64,000 bases of DNA, taken from assembly GCA_035485575.1 (NCBI GenBank), contig DATHNW010000017.1, positions 62,001 through 126,000 on the forward strand, given 5' to 3'. The stretch comes from DASRHD01 sp035485575 (GTDB lineage: Bacteria > Verrucomicrobiota > Verrucomicrobiia > Opitutales > Opitutaceae). Position 1 is the stretch's first letter. Every line of letters starts with the position of its first letter. Position numbers and translations under genes: made by a program. Shown here in pieces: positions 43,706 to 52,870 of the stretch. The notes below the pieces were generated by a model that had not been told where the DNA came from, ran no database searches, and saw only the letters and a program-made list of their open reading frames with translations.

Positions 43706-45592
43706 CTATTTTCCTTCGGACGTGGATCCTCTCCCCAGCCGGTAGAGGGCGCCCCCGGATCCTTCGAGTTTCGTGCAACCCGCGTTGATGGCGGCGGCTT
43801 CAAGTTCTGGCCCGGCCGCATAGTCCGAGGCCACCTGACGGGAAGGCCAATGCCCGGAAAGTTGTCCAGCAAGAGAGTTGGCTGTATATAATTCACGTGT
43901 CGTAGGAATGTATAATCGGCTTCCATAATATTGAGGGTCGGAGATCGCCCTGATCGTACTATTTGCTGAATCAGCGATGGGTGAACTGATTCCCCGATAA
44001 ACGTAGAGGGCGTTTCCGAAGCCTATAGCTTGAAGGACATAACCGATATTTACTGTCGTCACTAGGCGGAGTTTCTTGCCGTCTTGTTGGGCGGACAGTG
44101 TTTTGGACGATCCGATCACATCATGCATTCTCAGATCGGCGGGTGTTTGGTCCAGGGTATGCCAGAAATGATTATAGCTCGGACTGTTGGGAGAAATCGT
44201 GGTCAGTATAAGGAGGCCGCCAATTGCCAAAGCGAAAGCGAAAAATGCTCGACACGAAGTCCCATGTGATTTTTCGGCCCAGTATGTAATAATTCCAGTT
44301 CCAAGGGAGACCAACGCGAGTCCGGTGGGGATTGCGAAAAGCATGCGCTGAAAGGTGATGATATTTATCTCGCCGCCATGTTGTGCGAGAAGCCCGGCGA
44401 ATGGAATGGCCACACAGGGGAGGCATAGTGCGAATACCGGCATGATAGTCAGCCATCCGGCGAGATGGTTGCGGCGCAGAAGCGGCAGGCTAGCCGCGAG
44501 GTTAATCAGGCCGACCACACCGATTATCTGCAGCATCCGGTCGCCAGCCAAGGAGCTAAGCGAAAGGATATTGAAACCGAACCAAGGCGACAGCCAGCCT
44601 TGCGGGCGGTATATGGCATCGATCGCGGGGTGGCGGGGGTACCAGCGTACGGTTGCTAGGCTAAGGAGAATTACTGTGGCGAGGAGGATCCAGCCTGCAG
44701 ATCGTTTCCACTCAATCAGCCGCCACGTGGCAACAGCGGCGAGCCCGAGGGCGGCGATGCCTATCCCTTGGATGTGATTGAATGCCGTGAAGAGTCCCAG
44801 CAGAGCTGCGCATCCAAGGGTTTGTAGCCAGCGAGCGGGGCGTGCTGGCAACTGCTGGGCTAACTCAAGCCCTAGCCGGGTGAGTGCAATCGCACCGAGT
44901 TGTGCATAAATGCTGCTGGAGATGCCATAATATCGGTAGAATGAGAAAATATTATTACCGAACAGGATGGCTTGCAGGATGACAAAAACCAAACTGGCTC
45001 GTTCGCCAAGCCCGATTACACGTGCGAATCGATAATATTGCCAGCAAAGCAGCAGGCAGATGCCGGTATAATAAAAATCGAGCCAGAAGAGCTGTCGGAG
45101 TCCGAAGGCCCAGCCGACCAGGCTGTAGGGAATGAAATAGCTTGATTTAAGCCATGTGGAATGATTGCCGACGGTCTGGCAGATATGCCATTCGTTGATG
45201 CGTCGCAGGTGTTCCCATGGGTCAGATGGCCATTCCAGATAGACGCCGGGAATATAGAAAATGAGCCCGAGCAGGAACCAGGGAAGGAGACCAGAAACCA
45301 GAGGCCAGAGAGCAGAGGTCAGAGGACGGAAAACTGGGGACTTAGCGTGGAGCGTTGAGAGTGCAAAATCCTGCCGACATGCACGCAAAGCGAGGAGGCC
45401 AAGGATCACATGGATCAGGTGCAGAGCCCAATAAACGTGAAGCAGCGAAGGAAGATGTCGGCCAGAGCCAGGATTGACGGGCCATTTCAGCAAATAATAT
45501 AGCAGGTAGAAACAAAGATAGGGGATGAGGAAGGCCCAGCCGCTAAAGAAATAGCGACGAAGGAGAATCCTGGGCGTAAAATCTTCAGTCAC
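43706..45592 (-). CDS. Large unknown multi-span membrane protein
   Basis: 628 residues from a GTG that overlaps the stop of the preceding methyltransferase gene. About twelve to fourteen hydrophobic helices precede a soluble C-terminal domain of roughly 160 residues (from DQTPADLRMHD). The layout is like dolichyl-phosphate-mannose (GT39/PMT-like) or ArnT-like membrane glycosyltransferases, and a periplasmic loop carries LEWPSDPWEHLRRIN. I cannot confirm a catalytic DE or DD motif. A tandem heptamer repeat is embedded at 45289-45324 without breaking the frame. Function open. Confidence 0.7.
   Translation of the reverse strand: MTEDFTPRILLRRYFFSGWAFLIPYLCFYLLYYLLKWPVNPGSGRHLPSLLHVYWALHLIHVILGLLALRACRQDFALSTLHAKSPVFRPLTSALWPLVSGLLPWFLLGLIFYIPGVYLEWPSDPWEHLRRINEWHICQTVGNHSTWLKSSYFIPYSLVGWAFGLRQLFWLDFYYTGICLLLCWQYYRFARVIGLGERASLVFVILQAILFGNNIFSFYRYYGISSSIYAQLGAIALTRLGLELAQQLPARPARWLQTLGCAALLGLFTAFNHIQGIGIAALGLAAVATWRLIEWKRSAGWILLATVILLSLATVRWYPRHPAIDAIYRPQGWLSPWFGFNILSLSSLAGDRMLQIIGVVGLINLAASLPLLRRNHLAGWLTIMPVFALCLPCVAIPFAGLLAQHGGEINIITFQRMLFAIPTGLALVSLGTGIITYWAEKSHGTSCRAFFAFALAIGGLLILTTISPNSPSYNHFWHTLDQTPADLRMHDVIGSSKTLSAQQDGKKLRLVTTVNIGYVLQAIGFGNALYVYRGISSPIADSANSTIRAISDPQYYGSRLYIPTTRELYTANSLAGQLSGHWPSRQVASDYAAGPELEAAAINAGCTKLEGSGGALYRLGRGSTSEGK
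45289..45324. repeat. Imperfect tandem heptamer repeat (NNCAGAG) inside a coding region
   Basis: Read on the + strand, the units ACCAGAG, GCCAGAG, AGCAGAG and GTCAGAG follow one another, with a degenerate GACCAGA unit before. On the coding (minus) strand it gives a Pro-Leu-Ser-Leu-Trp-rich stretch between two membrane helices. The gene stays open through it. From memory, similar degenerate CAGAG-type repeats are scattered in many Verrucomicrobiota-like genomes; I cannot verify this. Confidence 0.55.
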
Positions 45593-46602
45593 GGTGAGGC
45601 AATGACGTAAAAACTGGGCGCAAACTCGTGGGCAATTTTCAGTCGGGCTAGCGAGTTGTAATGCGACTGCAGCTCGGCCTGGAAATCCAGCGGCTGCCCC
45701 GAATGGCCGTCATGCTCGGGCACAAAGCCACCCTTTTCATAGTAGTCGTTGATTTCCTGGCCTAGCGGCAGAATCAGCTGGGGCAGCTTGTAATCAGGGA
45801 GGGCGGCAAAGAATGAGACGGTGCGAAAACCTGCGGCTGCCAGCAGTTCGGCCAGTTCAGCGCGGGTGAACGTGAAGCTTCGCAGGTCTTGTCCGGAGCG
45901 GTCGCGCCATTTGTGCGCGGCGAGGGCAGCGTCGTAAACGGCCACGTCGGGTGCACCCAAATGATCGTCGAGGGCTCCGAGCAGATACTTTAAGCCAAGG
46001 CGATTTTCGATCCCGATGACCAACCGGCCTCGGGGAGAAAGCAGGGCGCGGGCTTGACGGAGGAATCTAATTTGAATTTCACCCGGTTCGCCGGGGCTGA
46101 ACTTAGGCACCCATTCGAGCACGCCGATGGAGCAGACCAAATCGAATTGCTGCGGCTCGAACTCGACGTCGAAGAAGTTCGCCTGGATGAAATGCAGGCG
46201 GTCGGCGATGCGTTCCTGTGTGGCCGCAGCCTGGATGAAGGCCAGTCGTTCGGGCGTGGGTTCGAGCGCGGTCACCTCGTTCCTGGCGTTGCGGGCAAGC
46301 GGGAGGGAGATTTGCCCCCAGCCGGCGCCGATGTCCAAAATTTTGGCGCCAGGCGGCGGCGGGTGCTGTCGGAAAAAAAGATCACGGGCCTGACTGGTGA
46401 CAATCTGGTAGAGCCAGGGGTTGGACTTTTCATAGCGCTGGGCCACGGCTATGCGCCAGGGTATGCCGCCGCGCACGTCGCGCACGATGGCCAAAAGCTC
46501 CTCGGCGGGGGTGTCGCGATAAGTAGCGTTGTCTGCAGGCGCTGCCCACCGGTCGCCGCGCTCCAGGTTGATCAAATTGCCGTCATGCCGGAAGGTGATC
46601 AT
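45589..46602 (-). CDS. Class I SAM-dependent methyltransferase
   Basis: 337 residues from the ATG at 46602. KILDIGAGWGQISLPLARN is SAM motif I, VTALEPTPERLAF motif II and DLVCSIGVLEWVP motif III, followed by ALLSPRGRLVIGIENRLG. An N-terminal region of about 85 residues precedes the SAM fold. It lies directly downstream of the Wzt ATPase, where methyltransferases often cap or modify the exported glycan. Overlaps the membrane protein gene by 4 bases (GTGA). Confidence 0.88.
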   Translation of the reverse strand: MITFRHDGNLINLERGDRWAAPADNATYRDTPAEELLAIVRDVRGGIPWRIAVAQRYEKSNPWLYQIVTSQARDLFFRQHPPPPGAKILDIGAGWGQISLPLARNARNEVTALEPTPERLAFIQAAATQERIADRLHFIQANFFDVEFEPQQFDLVCSIGVLEWVPKFSPGEPGEIQIRFLRQARALLSPRGRLVIGIENRLGLKYLLGALDDHLGAPDVAVYDAALAAHKWRDRSGQDLRSFTFTRAELAELLAAAGFRTVSFFAALPDYKLPQLILPLGQEINDYYEKGGFVPEHDGHSGQPLDFQAELQSHYNSLARLKIAHEFAPSFYVIASP

Positions 46603-46609
46603 GGCCGTC

Positions 46610-48073
46610 TTAGTTCAATTTGATGTTTTCCGCCGGCAGAAGGCGTGAGGTGATGGCGGCCTTGAGGTTGGCGATGCCGAAGGTGCGGTCATGGCCGTGG
46701 ATCTCAAGATTGATGGCGTCGTAGCGCCGGTGCAGCACCGCCAGTTTGTCGCCGACGAAATGGATGAAGCCAAACGAGAGAAAATAATGGCCGGGCATGA
46801 TATCGAGGTCGAAGGTGAAATCCACGACATGGCGTTCACCGGCTTTCATCCCGGCGGCCGGTTGCTTGCTGAAGAGGGTGTTGGTGCCATAAATTTCCAC
46901 TCCGGCGGTATTTTTGATGGTAAGGGCAAAAACGGGCTCGGGGTAGTCATCGTTCGCCTCCACCACCATACGGACGATGGCAGGCTCACCGGTCGAAAAC
47001 CACGAGCGCTTTTGGCCGGTCGCGTCCAGGACGGCGACGGTCAGGATGCGGCCGAGCTCCCCGCCATAGGCAAATTCTTGTCCGCTGACCTGGATATGGG
47101 CGCGCTCATCGGTCAAAAGCGCCTCGGCCTGCCTGGTTACGGTTTCGCTATCCGGCTGGGCATCGGTCGCCGGTCGCCCAAGGGGGGAAGCAGGCTTGGC
47201 TTGGGCGTCGCGCGGCGCGTCCGCCACTCTGGATGTCCGCAAAGCAGCGATGTCAGCCTTCAGGGAATCAGCGGAATTTCCGTCGAGCAGGAGCTTGGAG
47301 TATAAGTTAACGACATCGTTGGGCTTGCCGGCGTAAACCACGGCGCCGTGTTCGAGGAGCACGGCATGATTGCACAGCCGTTTGACCATCGAGGCATCAT
47401 GCGAGACGAACAGAAGCGTCACGCCTTGTGCGATGAAGCGATCGATGGCGCGGGCGCATTTAAGCTGAAACCGGGCGTCGCCGACCGAAAGGGCTTCGTC
47501 GACGATAAGGATGTCGGGCTCGACATTTGCGGCCACGGCAAAGGCGAGCCGCACCACCATGCCGCTGCTGTAAGTCTTGACCGGCTGGTCGATAAAATCC
47601 CCGATTTCTGCAAAATCGGCGATGCCATCGATCCGTGCGTCCACCTGCTGGCGGGTGAAGCCAAGGATCGCGGCATTGAGATAGACATTTTCGCGGCCGG
47701 TAAAGTCGGGATTGAATCCGGCGCCGAGTTCGAGCAGGGCCGCGATGCGGCCACGGGTCTCGATCCGACCTTGGGTCGGCTGCAGCGTGCCGGCGATGAT
47801 TTGCAGCAGGGTGCTTTTGCCCGAGCCGTTGCGGCCGATGACGCCGATGGCCTCGCCGCGGCGGACGTTGAGGGAGATGTCATGCAGCGCGTAGAAGTCG
47901 TGCCAGCCCCGGGCCGCGCAGGCATGCAGGGCGCGATGCGGCCCGGAATTTTTTGGAAACACGCCCGCGGCAGCAGCCAGCAGGGGGCTTTTCAAGCGGG
48001 CGGCTGGCGTCTTCCAAATCCGGTAGGCTTTGGAAAGATTCTCCGCTTTGATGATGATTTCGCCGTCTGGCAT
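46610..48073 (-). CDS. wzt: ABC exporter ATPase Wzt with C-terminal glycan-binding domain
   Basis: 487 residues. Walker A GRNGSGKST, the signature replaced by YSSGMVVRLAFA, Walker B DILIVDEAL and the H-loop VSHDASMVKRLC are as in O-antigen Wzt. From about 340 onward a beta-sandwich domain (ILTVAVLDATGQ, PEPVFALTIKNTAGVEIYGTNT, DLDIMPGHYFLSFGF) matches Wzt-C, which recognises a terminal modification of the chain. The presence of Wzt-C suggests a capped O-antigen-type polymer. It overlaps nothing but sits seven bases from the methyltransferase. Confidence 0.96.
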   Translation of the reverse strand: MPDGEIIIKAENLSKAYRIWKTPAARLKSPLLAAAAGVFPKNSGPHRALHACAARGWHDFYALHDISLNVRRGEAIGVIGRNGSGKSTLLQIIAGTLQPTQGRIETRGRIAALLELGAGFNPDFTGRENVYLNAAILGFTRQQVDARIDGIADFAEIGDFIDQPVKTYSSGMVVRLAFAVAANVEPDILIVDEALSVGDARFQLKCARAIDRFIAQGVTLLFVSHDASMVKRLCNHAVLLEHGAVVYAGKPNDVVNLYSKLLLDGNSADSLKADIAALRTSRVADAPRDAQAKPASPLGRPATDAQPDSETVTRQAEALLTDERAHIQVSGQEFAYGGELGRILTVAVLDATGQKRSWFSTGEPAIVRMVVEANDDYPEPVFALTIKNTAGVEIYGTNTLFSKQPAAGMKAGERHVVDFTFDLDIMPGHYFLSFGFIHFVGDKLAVLHRRYDAINLEIHGHDRTFGIANLKAAITSRLLPAENIKLN

Positions 48074-48096
48074 GACCGAATGGGGGAGTTACGCGG

Positions 48097-48924
48097 TTAA
48101 ATCACGTCGGCGAAAGCCGGCTGCATTTTTCGGAAGAACCAGCCGCCGGCGATGAACGTCGCGAGACCCGCGGCATAAGTGTAGGTGAGATGGGTGAGGT
48201 TGACCGGCTGGTGCCAGAGCAGTGCGTCGCGGGCGAGCTGCACGGTTTGCAGGAGGGGGTTCCATTTCAGCAGGTTCCAAACAACCGGTGATCCGCGGAA
48301 CCGGCTGATGGGGTAAAAAATGGCGCTGGCCCACAGCATGATTTGCGAAGCGAATTGAATCACCTGGTTGATGTCGCGGAAGAACACGCCAAGCGCGGCG
48401 AGGAACCAGCAAAGACCGGCGGTCAGCAGCAGCTGGGGCAGCAGCACGGCCGGGAGCCAAAGCAATCCGGCCAGAGTAAGGCTGCGCCCCATCACGACCA
48501 TCCCGATGAGCAACAGACCGAGGCTGATCAGCAGGTGAAACCAGAATGCCCCGAGTTGGGCGAGCGGCAGCACCTCGAGGGGGAAGACGACTTTTTTGAC
48601 GAGATTCGGAGTGGATACGATGATCGTCGGCCCCACCGCGAGCGTCTCGGCGATGACATGATACAGGATCAGGCCTAAAAATATGGTGAGTGCCACATCG
48701 ACAGGCGTTTCTTGCGGCAGCACGCCGAACTTGCTTTTGAAAATGACCCCGAACACGAACATGTAGAGGCTGAGCATGAGCAGCGGATTGAGCACGGACC
48801 AGAGCATGCCGAGATAGCTGCCGCGATGGCGCATCTCGATGGCGCGCACGGTAAACTGCCACCACAGATCGCGTTTTCGCGCGAAACCGGCAACAGGGGA
48901 GGGGCCGCGGCGTGGATCAGTCAT
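48097..48924 (-). CDS. wzm: ABC-2 polysaccharide exporter permease Wzm
   Basis: 275 residues from the ATG at 48924; the frame is open to 48960 but that adds a less typical N-terminus. Six helices in the ABC-2 arrangement with RDLWWQFTVRAIEMRHRGSYLGM near the N-terminus (the conserved Arg-rich connecting helix), PLLMLSLYMFVFGVI and NPLLQTVQLARDALL. Wzm with Wzt exports polyprenyl-linked polysaccharide from the cytoplasm. Preceded by the methyltransferase-GT2 fusion on the same transcript. Confidence 0.94.
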   Translation of the reverse strand: MTDPRRGPSPVAGFARKRDLWWQFTVRAIEMRHRGSYLGMLWSVLNPLLMLSLYMFVFGVIFKSKFGVLPQETPVDVALTIFLGLILYHVIAETLAVGPTIIVSTPNLVKKVVFPLEVLPLAQLGAFWFHLLISLGLLLIGMVVMGRSLTLAGLLWLPAVLLPQLLLTAGLCWFLAALGVFFRDINQVIQFASQIMLWASAIFYPISRFRGSPVVWNLLKWNPLLQTVQLARDALLWHQPVNLTHLTYTYAAGLATFIAGGWFFRKMQPAFADVI

Positions 48925-48985
48925 GTTGATGCTCAAAAGAGAGAGCGCAGCGCGGGGCAAACGTAATCGATTTCATCAGGGCGCG

Positions 48986-50410
48986 TCACACGAACTTTAA
49001 TTTGCGCGCGGCAAAGACCACCATGCGCAGCAGCAGCCAGCCGTGGCTCCAGCGTTGGATGTTGGTCGTGCCATAAGTGCGCTCACGATAACGGATGGGG
49101 ACGTCGGCAATCTTGAGGTTGAGCTTGCCGGCGCCGAACAGGAGGTCGAAGTCGCCGAAGGGATCGAAGTCGCCGAAGTAGCCCCGGTTGGCGACAATTT
49201 TTTCATAATGCAGGCGGCTCAGCACTTTCGTGCCGCAGAGGGTGTCCTTCACGTGCTGGCCGAGCAGCCAGGTGAAGAGCAGGCCGAAGGTTTTGTTGGC
49301 ACAGAGGTTGAGAAACTGCATTGCGCGCTCTTCCATTGGATAGACGAGGCGGACCCCATTGGCGAACTCGGCGCGGCCGCAGGCGATGACATCGTAGAAC
49401 TTTGGCAGCTCCTCGGGCGGCATGGTAAGATCGGCGTCGAGGATCATGAGGATGTCGCCGGTCGCGGCGGCGAAGCCCTCGCGCACGGCGTTGCCCTTGC
49501 CCTTGCCGGTTTGCCGGAGGGTCTTGATGCGGCGCTGCGGAAAGGCCGCGGCCACGCGCTGGATTTCCTCCCACGTGTTGTCGCGTGAGTGGCCTTCGAC
49601 AAAAATCAGCTCGGTGCCCGCGCCGAGTTCGGGGGTGCGTTCGACGGCGGCCTGGATATTGCCCGCTTCATTGCGCGCGGGAATGACGACCGAGACGGTG
49701 AGCGGTTGCGCGGCCGCAGTGCGGCGCTGACGGGCGACGACGAAGACCGTGAGGCAGAAAAACGGCAGCAGCGGTGCGAGCAGGCGGTTGAAGATTTTTT
49801 CGACCCCGCCGAGTCGCAGCGGCAGGAGCAGACGTGGCTGCACTTGCAATGCCTCCCAATCAGCGAGCTGCAGGAGATTGAGCACGTCGGTCGTGGCGAG
49901 CCAGCTGCTTTGAGGTTCGTCGCTTTTCAGGCCGAGCCAGCGGCCGAGCGAAAACAGCGGCCGCCACAGGGCCGAAGGAAAATTGACGATCAACCGCGTG
50001 TCCGCATGGGCGACACCATGGAGCTTTTCAAGGAGTTGCTGTACGTCGGCAGAGTAATTGAGCGTGTCGGAGACGATGACCGCGTCGAATTTTTCCGGAA
50101 GCGAGAGTTCCTCCCCGGCCTGCACGTGCAGATCTGCGTCTGGAACGCGGGCTTGGGCCGCCATTATCTTGCGCTCCGAAAGATCAATCCCGGCTTTCCG
50201 GGTGGCGCGCAGCCGGGCGAGCAACCCGCCCGCGCCGCAGCCGATTTCGAGCACCTTTGCATCCGGCGGGATCAGCAGGTTGTAGTAGTGGGCGAGCAAT
50301 TCACGGTAACCGCGCGACACCCGGTTGGGTTCGGGCGGAGTGGTTTCATAAAAGGTGCGCACCTTTTCGAGGTGGTGGCGCGTAAGGTCCGAGCCGTTGG
50401 TGGCGGGCAT
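48986..50410 (-). CDS. Methyltransferase-glycosyltransferase 2 fusion
   Basis: 474 residues from the ATG at 50410, two bases after the stop of the upstream gene (the longer open frame would overlap it). Residues about 1-200 form a SAM methyltransferase: VLEIGCGAGGLLARLRA, GIDLSERKIMAAQ and FDAVIVSDTLNY. After a hydrophobic stretch, residues from about 237 form a GT2 domain: VSVVIPARNEAGNI, IFVEGHSRDNTWEE, ILDADLTMPP (DxD) and the C-terminal GDFDPFGDFDLLFGA. It may couple glycosyl transfer with methylation before export by Wzm/Wzt. This arrangement is unusual. Confidence 0.86.
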   Translation of the reverse strand: MPATNGSDLTRHHLEKVRTFYETTPPEPNRVSRGYRELLAHYYNLLIPPDAKVLEIGCGAGGLLARLRATRKAGIDLSERKIMAAQARVPDADLHVQAGEELSLPEKFDAVIVSDTLNYSADVQQLLEKLHGVAHADTRLIVNFPSALWRPLFSLGRWLGLKSDEPQSSWLATTDVLNLLQLADWEALQVQPRLLLPLRLGGVEKIFNRLLAPLLPFFCLTVFVVARQRRTAAAQPLTVSVVIPARNEAGNIQAAVERTPELGAGTELIFVEGHSRDNTWEEIQRVAAAFPQRRIKTLRQTGKGKGNAVREGFAAATGDILMILDADLTMPPEELPKFYDVIACGRAEFANGVRLVYPMEERAMQFLNLCANKTFGLLFTWLLGQHVKDTLCGTKVLSRLHYEKIVANRGYFGDFDPFGDFDLLFGAGKLNLKIADVPIRYRERTYGTTNIQRWSHGWLLLRMVVFAARKLKFV

Positions 50411-50412
50411 GT

Positions 50413-51183
50413 TCACACCTTTTCCTTTTCCAGCACGACGAGCAAGCGTCCGGCCAGGACCCGCGGGCAAAGCACGGCCACACGGTCGACCCCGCGGACC
50501 AGTCTTTGGATAAAGCGCCCACCGAACCGGGGTCCGGAAAAACCGCCCGAGGCAAAATAGGCGAAAGAGGCCAGAGGAGCGACTTCGCGCACGCGCCACC
50601 CTTCGAGCTGTCCGCGCGCCTCTCCCCACCAAAAAAGCCGCGTGGCCGAGCCCTGGGCCGCATAGTAGTCCACGCCGTCAGGTGAGAATTCCGGCGGTGC
50701 GTGCCAGGAGATCGGATCCTTCAAGCCGAGCGGCTCATGATGGAAAAGGCCGTAGACCAGCCGTCCGGTCCAGCTGGCCGCGGGTTCGAAAAGAATCAGC
50801 CGGCCGCCCGGCGCGAGCACGCGGTGAAACTCGCGCAGGGCCGTGCCCGGATAGCGCAGGTGGTGCCAGACGTCAAAAAGGATCAGGTGTGACACGCTGC
50901 CATCGGCGAAGGAGAGCCGGTAAGCGTTTTCCTGCCGGTCGAGCCATGGGTTGGGGAACAAGTCGGTGGTGATGCACTGAGGGATGACCTCCTTGATGCT
51001 GCCCATGCCTGAACCCAGCTCGACCACAATCCCCGGCCGGCTCGCGTCGATGTGCGCCGCGATGCGCCGGTGGAACTGGCGGTAGATTTCCTGCAGATGT
51101 GGCTTGCGCGCCCATGCTTCGCGATTGCGCTGGATCTCTATGTTATGCTGCTCGACCGGCAGCGGGGTGTTTTTTTTCATCAC
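50413..51183 (-). CDS. Class I SAM-dependent methyltransferase
   Basis: 256 residues from the ATG at 51183. IVVELGSGMGSIKEVI is SAM motif I, CITTDLFPNPWLD motif II, VSHLILFDVWHHLRYP and LAPGGRLILFEPA the later strands. It is the first gene of the minus-strand operon (methyltransferase, fusion, Wzm, Wzt, methyltransferase, membrane protein). Probably a glycan or sugar methyltransferase; substrate unknown. Confidence 0.88.
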   Translation of the reverse strand: MMKKNTPLPVEQHNIEIQRNREAWARKPHLQEIYRQFHRRIAAHIDASRPGIVVELGSGMGSIKEVIPQCITTDLFPNPWLDRQENAYRLSFADGSVSHLILFDVWHHLRYPGTALREFHRVLAPGGRLILFEPAASWTGRLVYGLFHHEPLGLKDPISWHAPPEFSPDGVDYYAAQGSATRLFWWGEARGQLEGWRVREVAPLASFAYFASGGFSGPRFGGRFIQRLVRGVDRVAVLCPRVLAGRLLVVLEKEKV

Positions 51184-51407
51184 GGATGATGGTTTGAAAC
51201 CCGATGGGCGTAATGCCGCTGCCTGGCGGGCACGTGGTTTCGGGGCCGGCGGTGAAAAGAGGTGGAATCGGCGGCAGGGGTCATGGCAGAGCAGACGGCA
51301 TTATCTCGATTTAGCAGGCAGTGGCTCAAGTTTTTCCGTCGGCGCAGCGGCAAAAGATTTTTCTGCAACCCTTTTTGGTTCCGCAAGTCACACCGGGTGC
51401 CGCCGCA

Positions 51408-51438
51408 CATTTTCAGAGTTGCCATCGCTCCGAAAATG
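51408..51438 (+). promoter_or_regulatory. Stem-loop in the divergent region ahead of the TolC-like gene
   Basis: CATTTTCAGAG at 51408-51418 pairs with CTCCGAAAATG at 51428-51438 (one mismatch) around a nine-base loop, ending 46 bases before the GTG of the TolC-like gene. It lies in the roughly 300-base divergent region that separates the polysaccharide operon from the efflux operon and could be an operator or a leader hairpin. I see no coding potential or clear promoter in the rest of that region. Confidence 0.45.
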
Positions 51439-51484
51439 AAACGGGCTGGGCGGTTAAATCCTTCAAACCCTGACAGCGTCCACT

Positions 51485-52870
51485 GTGTTTCCTCGTCCAT
51501 TGAAGTCTGTTTTTTTGGCTCTACTGGGGATCTTGCCCGCTATGCTGAGCGCGCAGACGCCACCATTGCCGGTCACGCTGCCAGAGGACCTGCTGCCCGG
51601 TTTGCGCGACGTCCTGCACCGTGCACTGCAGGAATCACCGCAAATGATTTCGCATAATCTGGACCTCGCCGCGCAGGAGGCCAACCGCTACCAGCAGGCC
51701 GCGCAGCTCTGGCCAAGTCTCAGCGGCAATTTCAATTATGCTTACAACCAGAGCGTCCTGACCTCCAATGCCAATACGAATACCCGAAGCAGCGGCCTTG
51801 TTTTCAGCGTCAATCTTTATCAACCGATCTTCCACTGGGGCGCTCTGGAAGCGGTGAAGGACATCTCTCATTTGCAGATAAAGATCAGTGAGCGCAGGTA
51901 TGCCGAGGCTTACGGCCAGCTCGCAACTACGCTCCGGTCGCAATATCTCTCGCTGATCGCGCAGAAGGTGCAATTGCGCAACGTGCGCTTTTCGATCGGC
52001 CAGACCAAGACTGCGGTTGCCGTGGTGGAGGATCGTTTCAAAAGCGGGACGGCCACCCAGGATGAACTCACGAATGCACATCTGCAGCTGGATGAAGCCA
52101 ATCTGAACCTGGATCGCACGGTGGATGGATTTGCGTATTCCCAGCACTTGTTTGCACTAACGGCTGGGGTGCCCGAATTGAGTGATGCTGCTGTACCGGA
52201 TGAAATCCCCAAGCCGGTTTATGCTGCCGACACCACCGCGGCGCTCCTGCGGAATTTCGTGCATGACGGGTTGAACAACACCTTTGAGGTGAAGATCTAT
52301 GATTATCAGATCAGGCAAAGCGATTTGAATTACAAAATTGCGAAATACCGGCTCTATCCAAGGTTCGATCTTGCGCTCGGCGTGAACGAACAAAATCAAA
52401 CCAATGCCACCACGAGCGCCATTTCTCAAACGAGCGTTTTGTCGGACTATGTGGCGCTGGCGGCCAGCTGGAATATTTTTGACGGTTTTGCGACCCGTGG
52501 CGCCCGGCTCGCCGCCCTCACCAGCAAGCGTCAGGCCGAGCGGGACCGCACGACTTACGTCGACCAGACGCTGGCCCAGGCTCACGAGATGGAACGGCAG
52601 CTCGAGTTTTCCGCCCGGGCCATGAGCATTGCCGAACAGCGTTTTGGCCTCAGTGCGCAGGCGTGGCAACGGGCGAAGGACGATTTCAAGTTGCACAACC
52701 TCTCGCAGGCGGAAATGGATCAAGCCACCATTAGTTTCTACCAGTCGCAGTCCGCGATTTTTGGCGCCCGTGCCGATTTCCTTTCGCAGTGGAGTGGATA
52801 TCTCTCGCTTCTCGGTATCGACCCGGTGTTGAACAACCTCCCTGCCAGCTTTACCAGCAATGCCAAATAG
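51485..52870 (+). CDS. TolC-family outer membrane efflux protein
   Basis: 461 residues from a GTG. A signal peptide (LKSVFLALLGILPAMLSA) is followed by two similar helical repeats with the OEP pattern, for example QEANRYQQAAQLWPSLSGNFNYAY, and long helices rich in Ala/Gln typical of TolC. It would form the outer membrane channel of a tripartite efflux system. The downstream HlyD-type gene overlaps it by 11 bases, so channel, adaptor and inner-membrane parts are made together. Confidence 0.92.
   Translation: MFPRPLKSVFLALLGILPAMLSAQTPPLPVTLPEDLLPGLRDVLHRALQESPQMISHNLDLAAQEANRYQQAAQLWPSLSGNFNYAYNQSVLTSNANTNTRSSGLVFSVNLYQPIFHWGALEAVKDISHLQIKISERRYAEAYGQLATTLRSQYLSLIAQKVQLRNVRFSIGQTKTAVAVVEDRFKSGTATQDELTNAHLQLDEANLNLDRTVDGFAYSQHLFALTAGVPELSDAAVPDEIPKPVYAADTTAALLRNFVHDGLNNTFEVKIYDYQIRQSDLNYKIAKYRLYPRFDLALGVNEQNQTNATTSAISQTSVLSDYVALAASWNIFDGFATRGARLAALTSKRQAERDRTTYVDQTLAQAHEMERQLEFSARAMSIAEQRFGLSAQAWQRAKDDFKLHNLSQAEMDQATISFYQSQSAIFGARADFLSQWSGYLSLLGIDPVLNNLPASFTSNAK

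Noticed and set aside
47348..48100. 250-residue + strand open frame
   Set aside because: Antisense to wzt with full Walker motifs; no motif of its own.
49589..50560. 323-residue + strand open frame
   Set aside because: Antisense to the methyltransferase-GT2 fusion, which has clear motifs in order.
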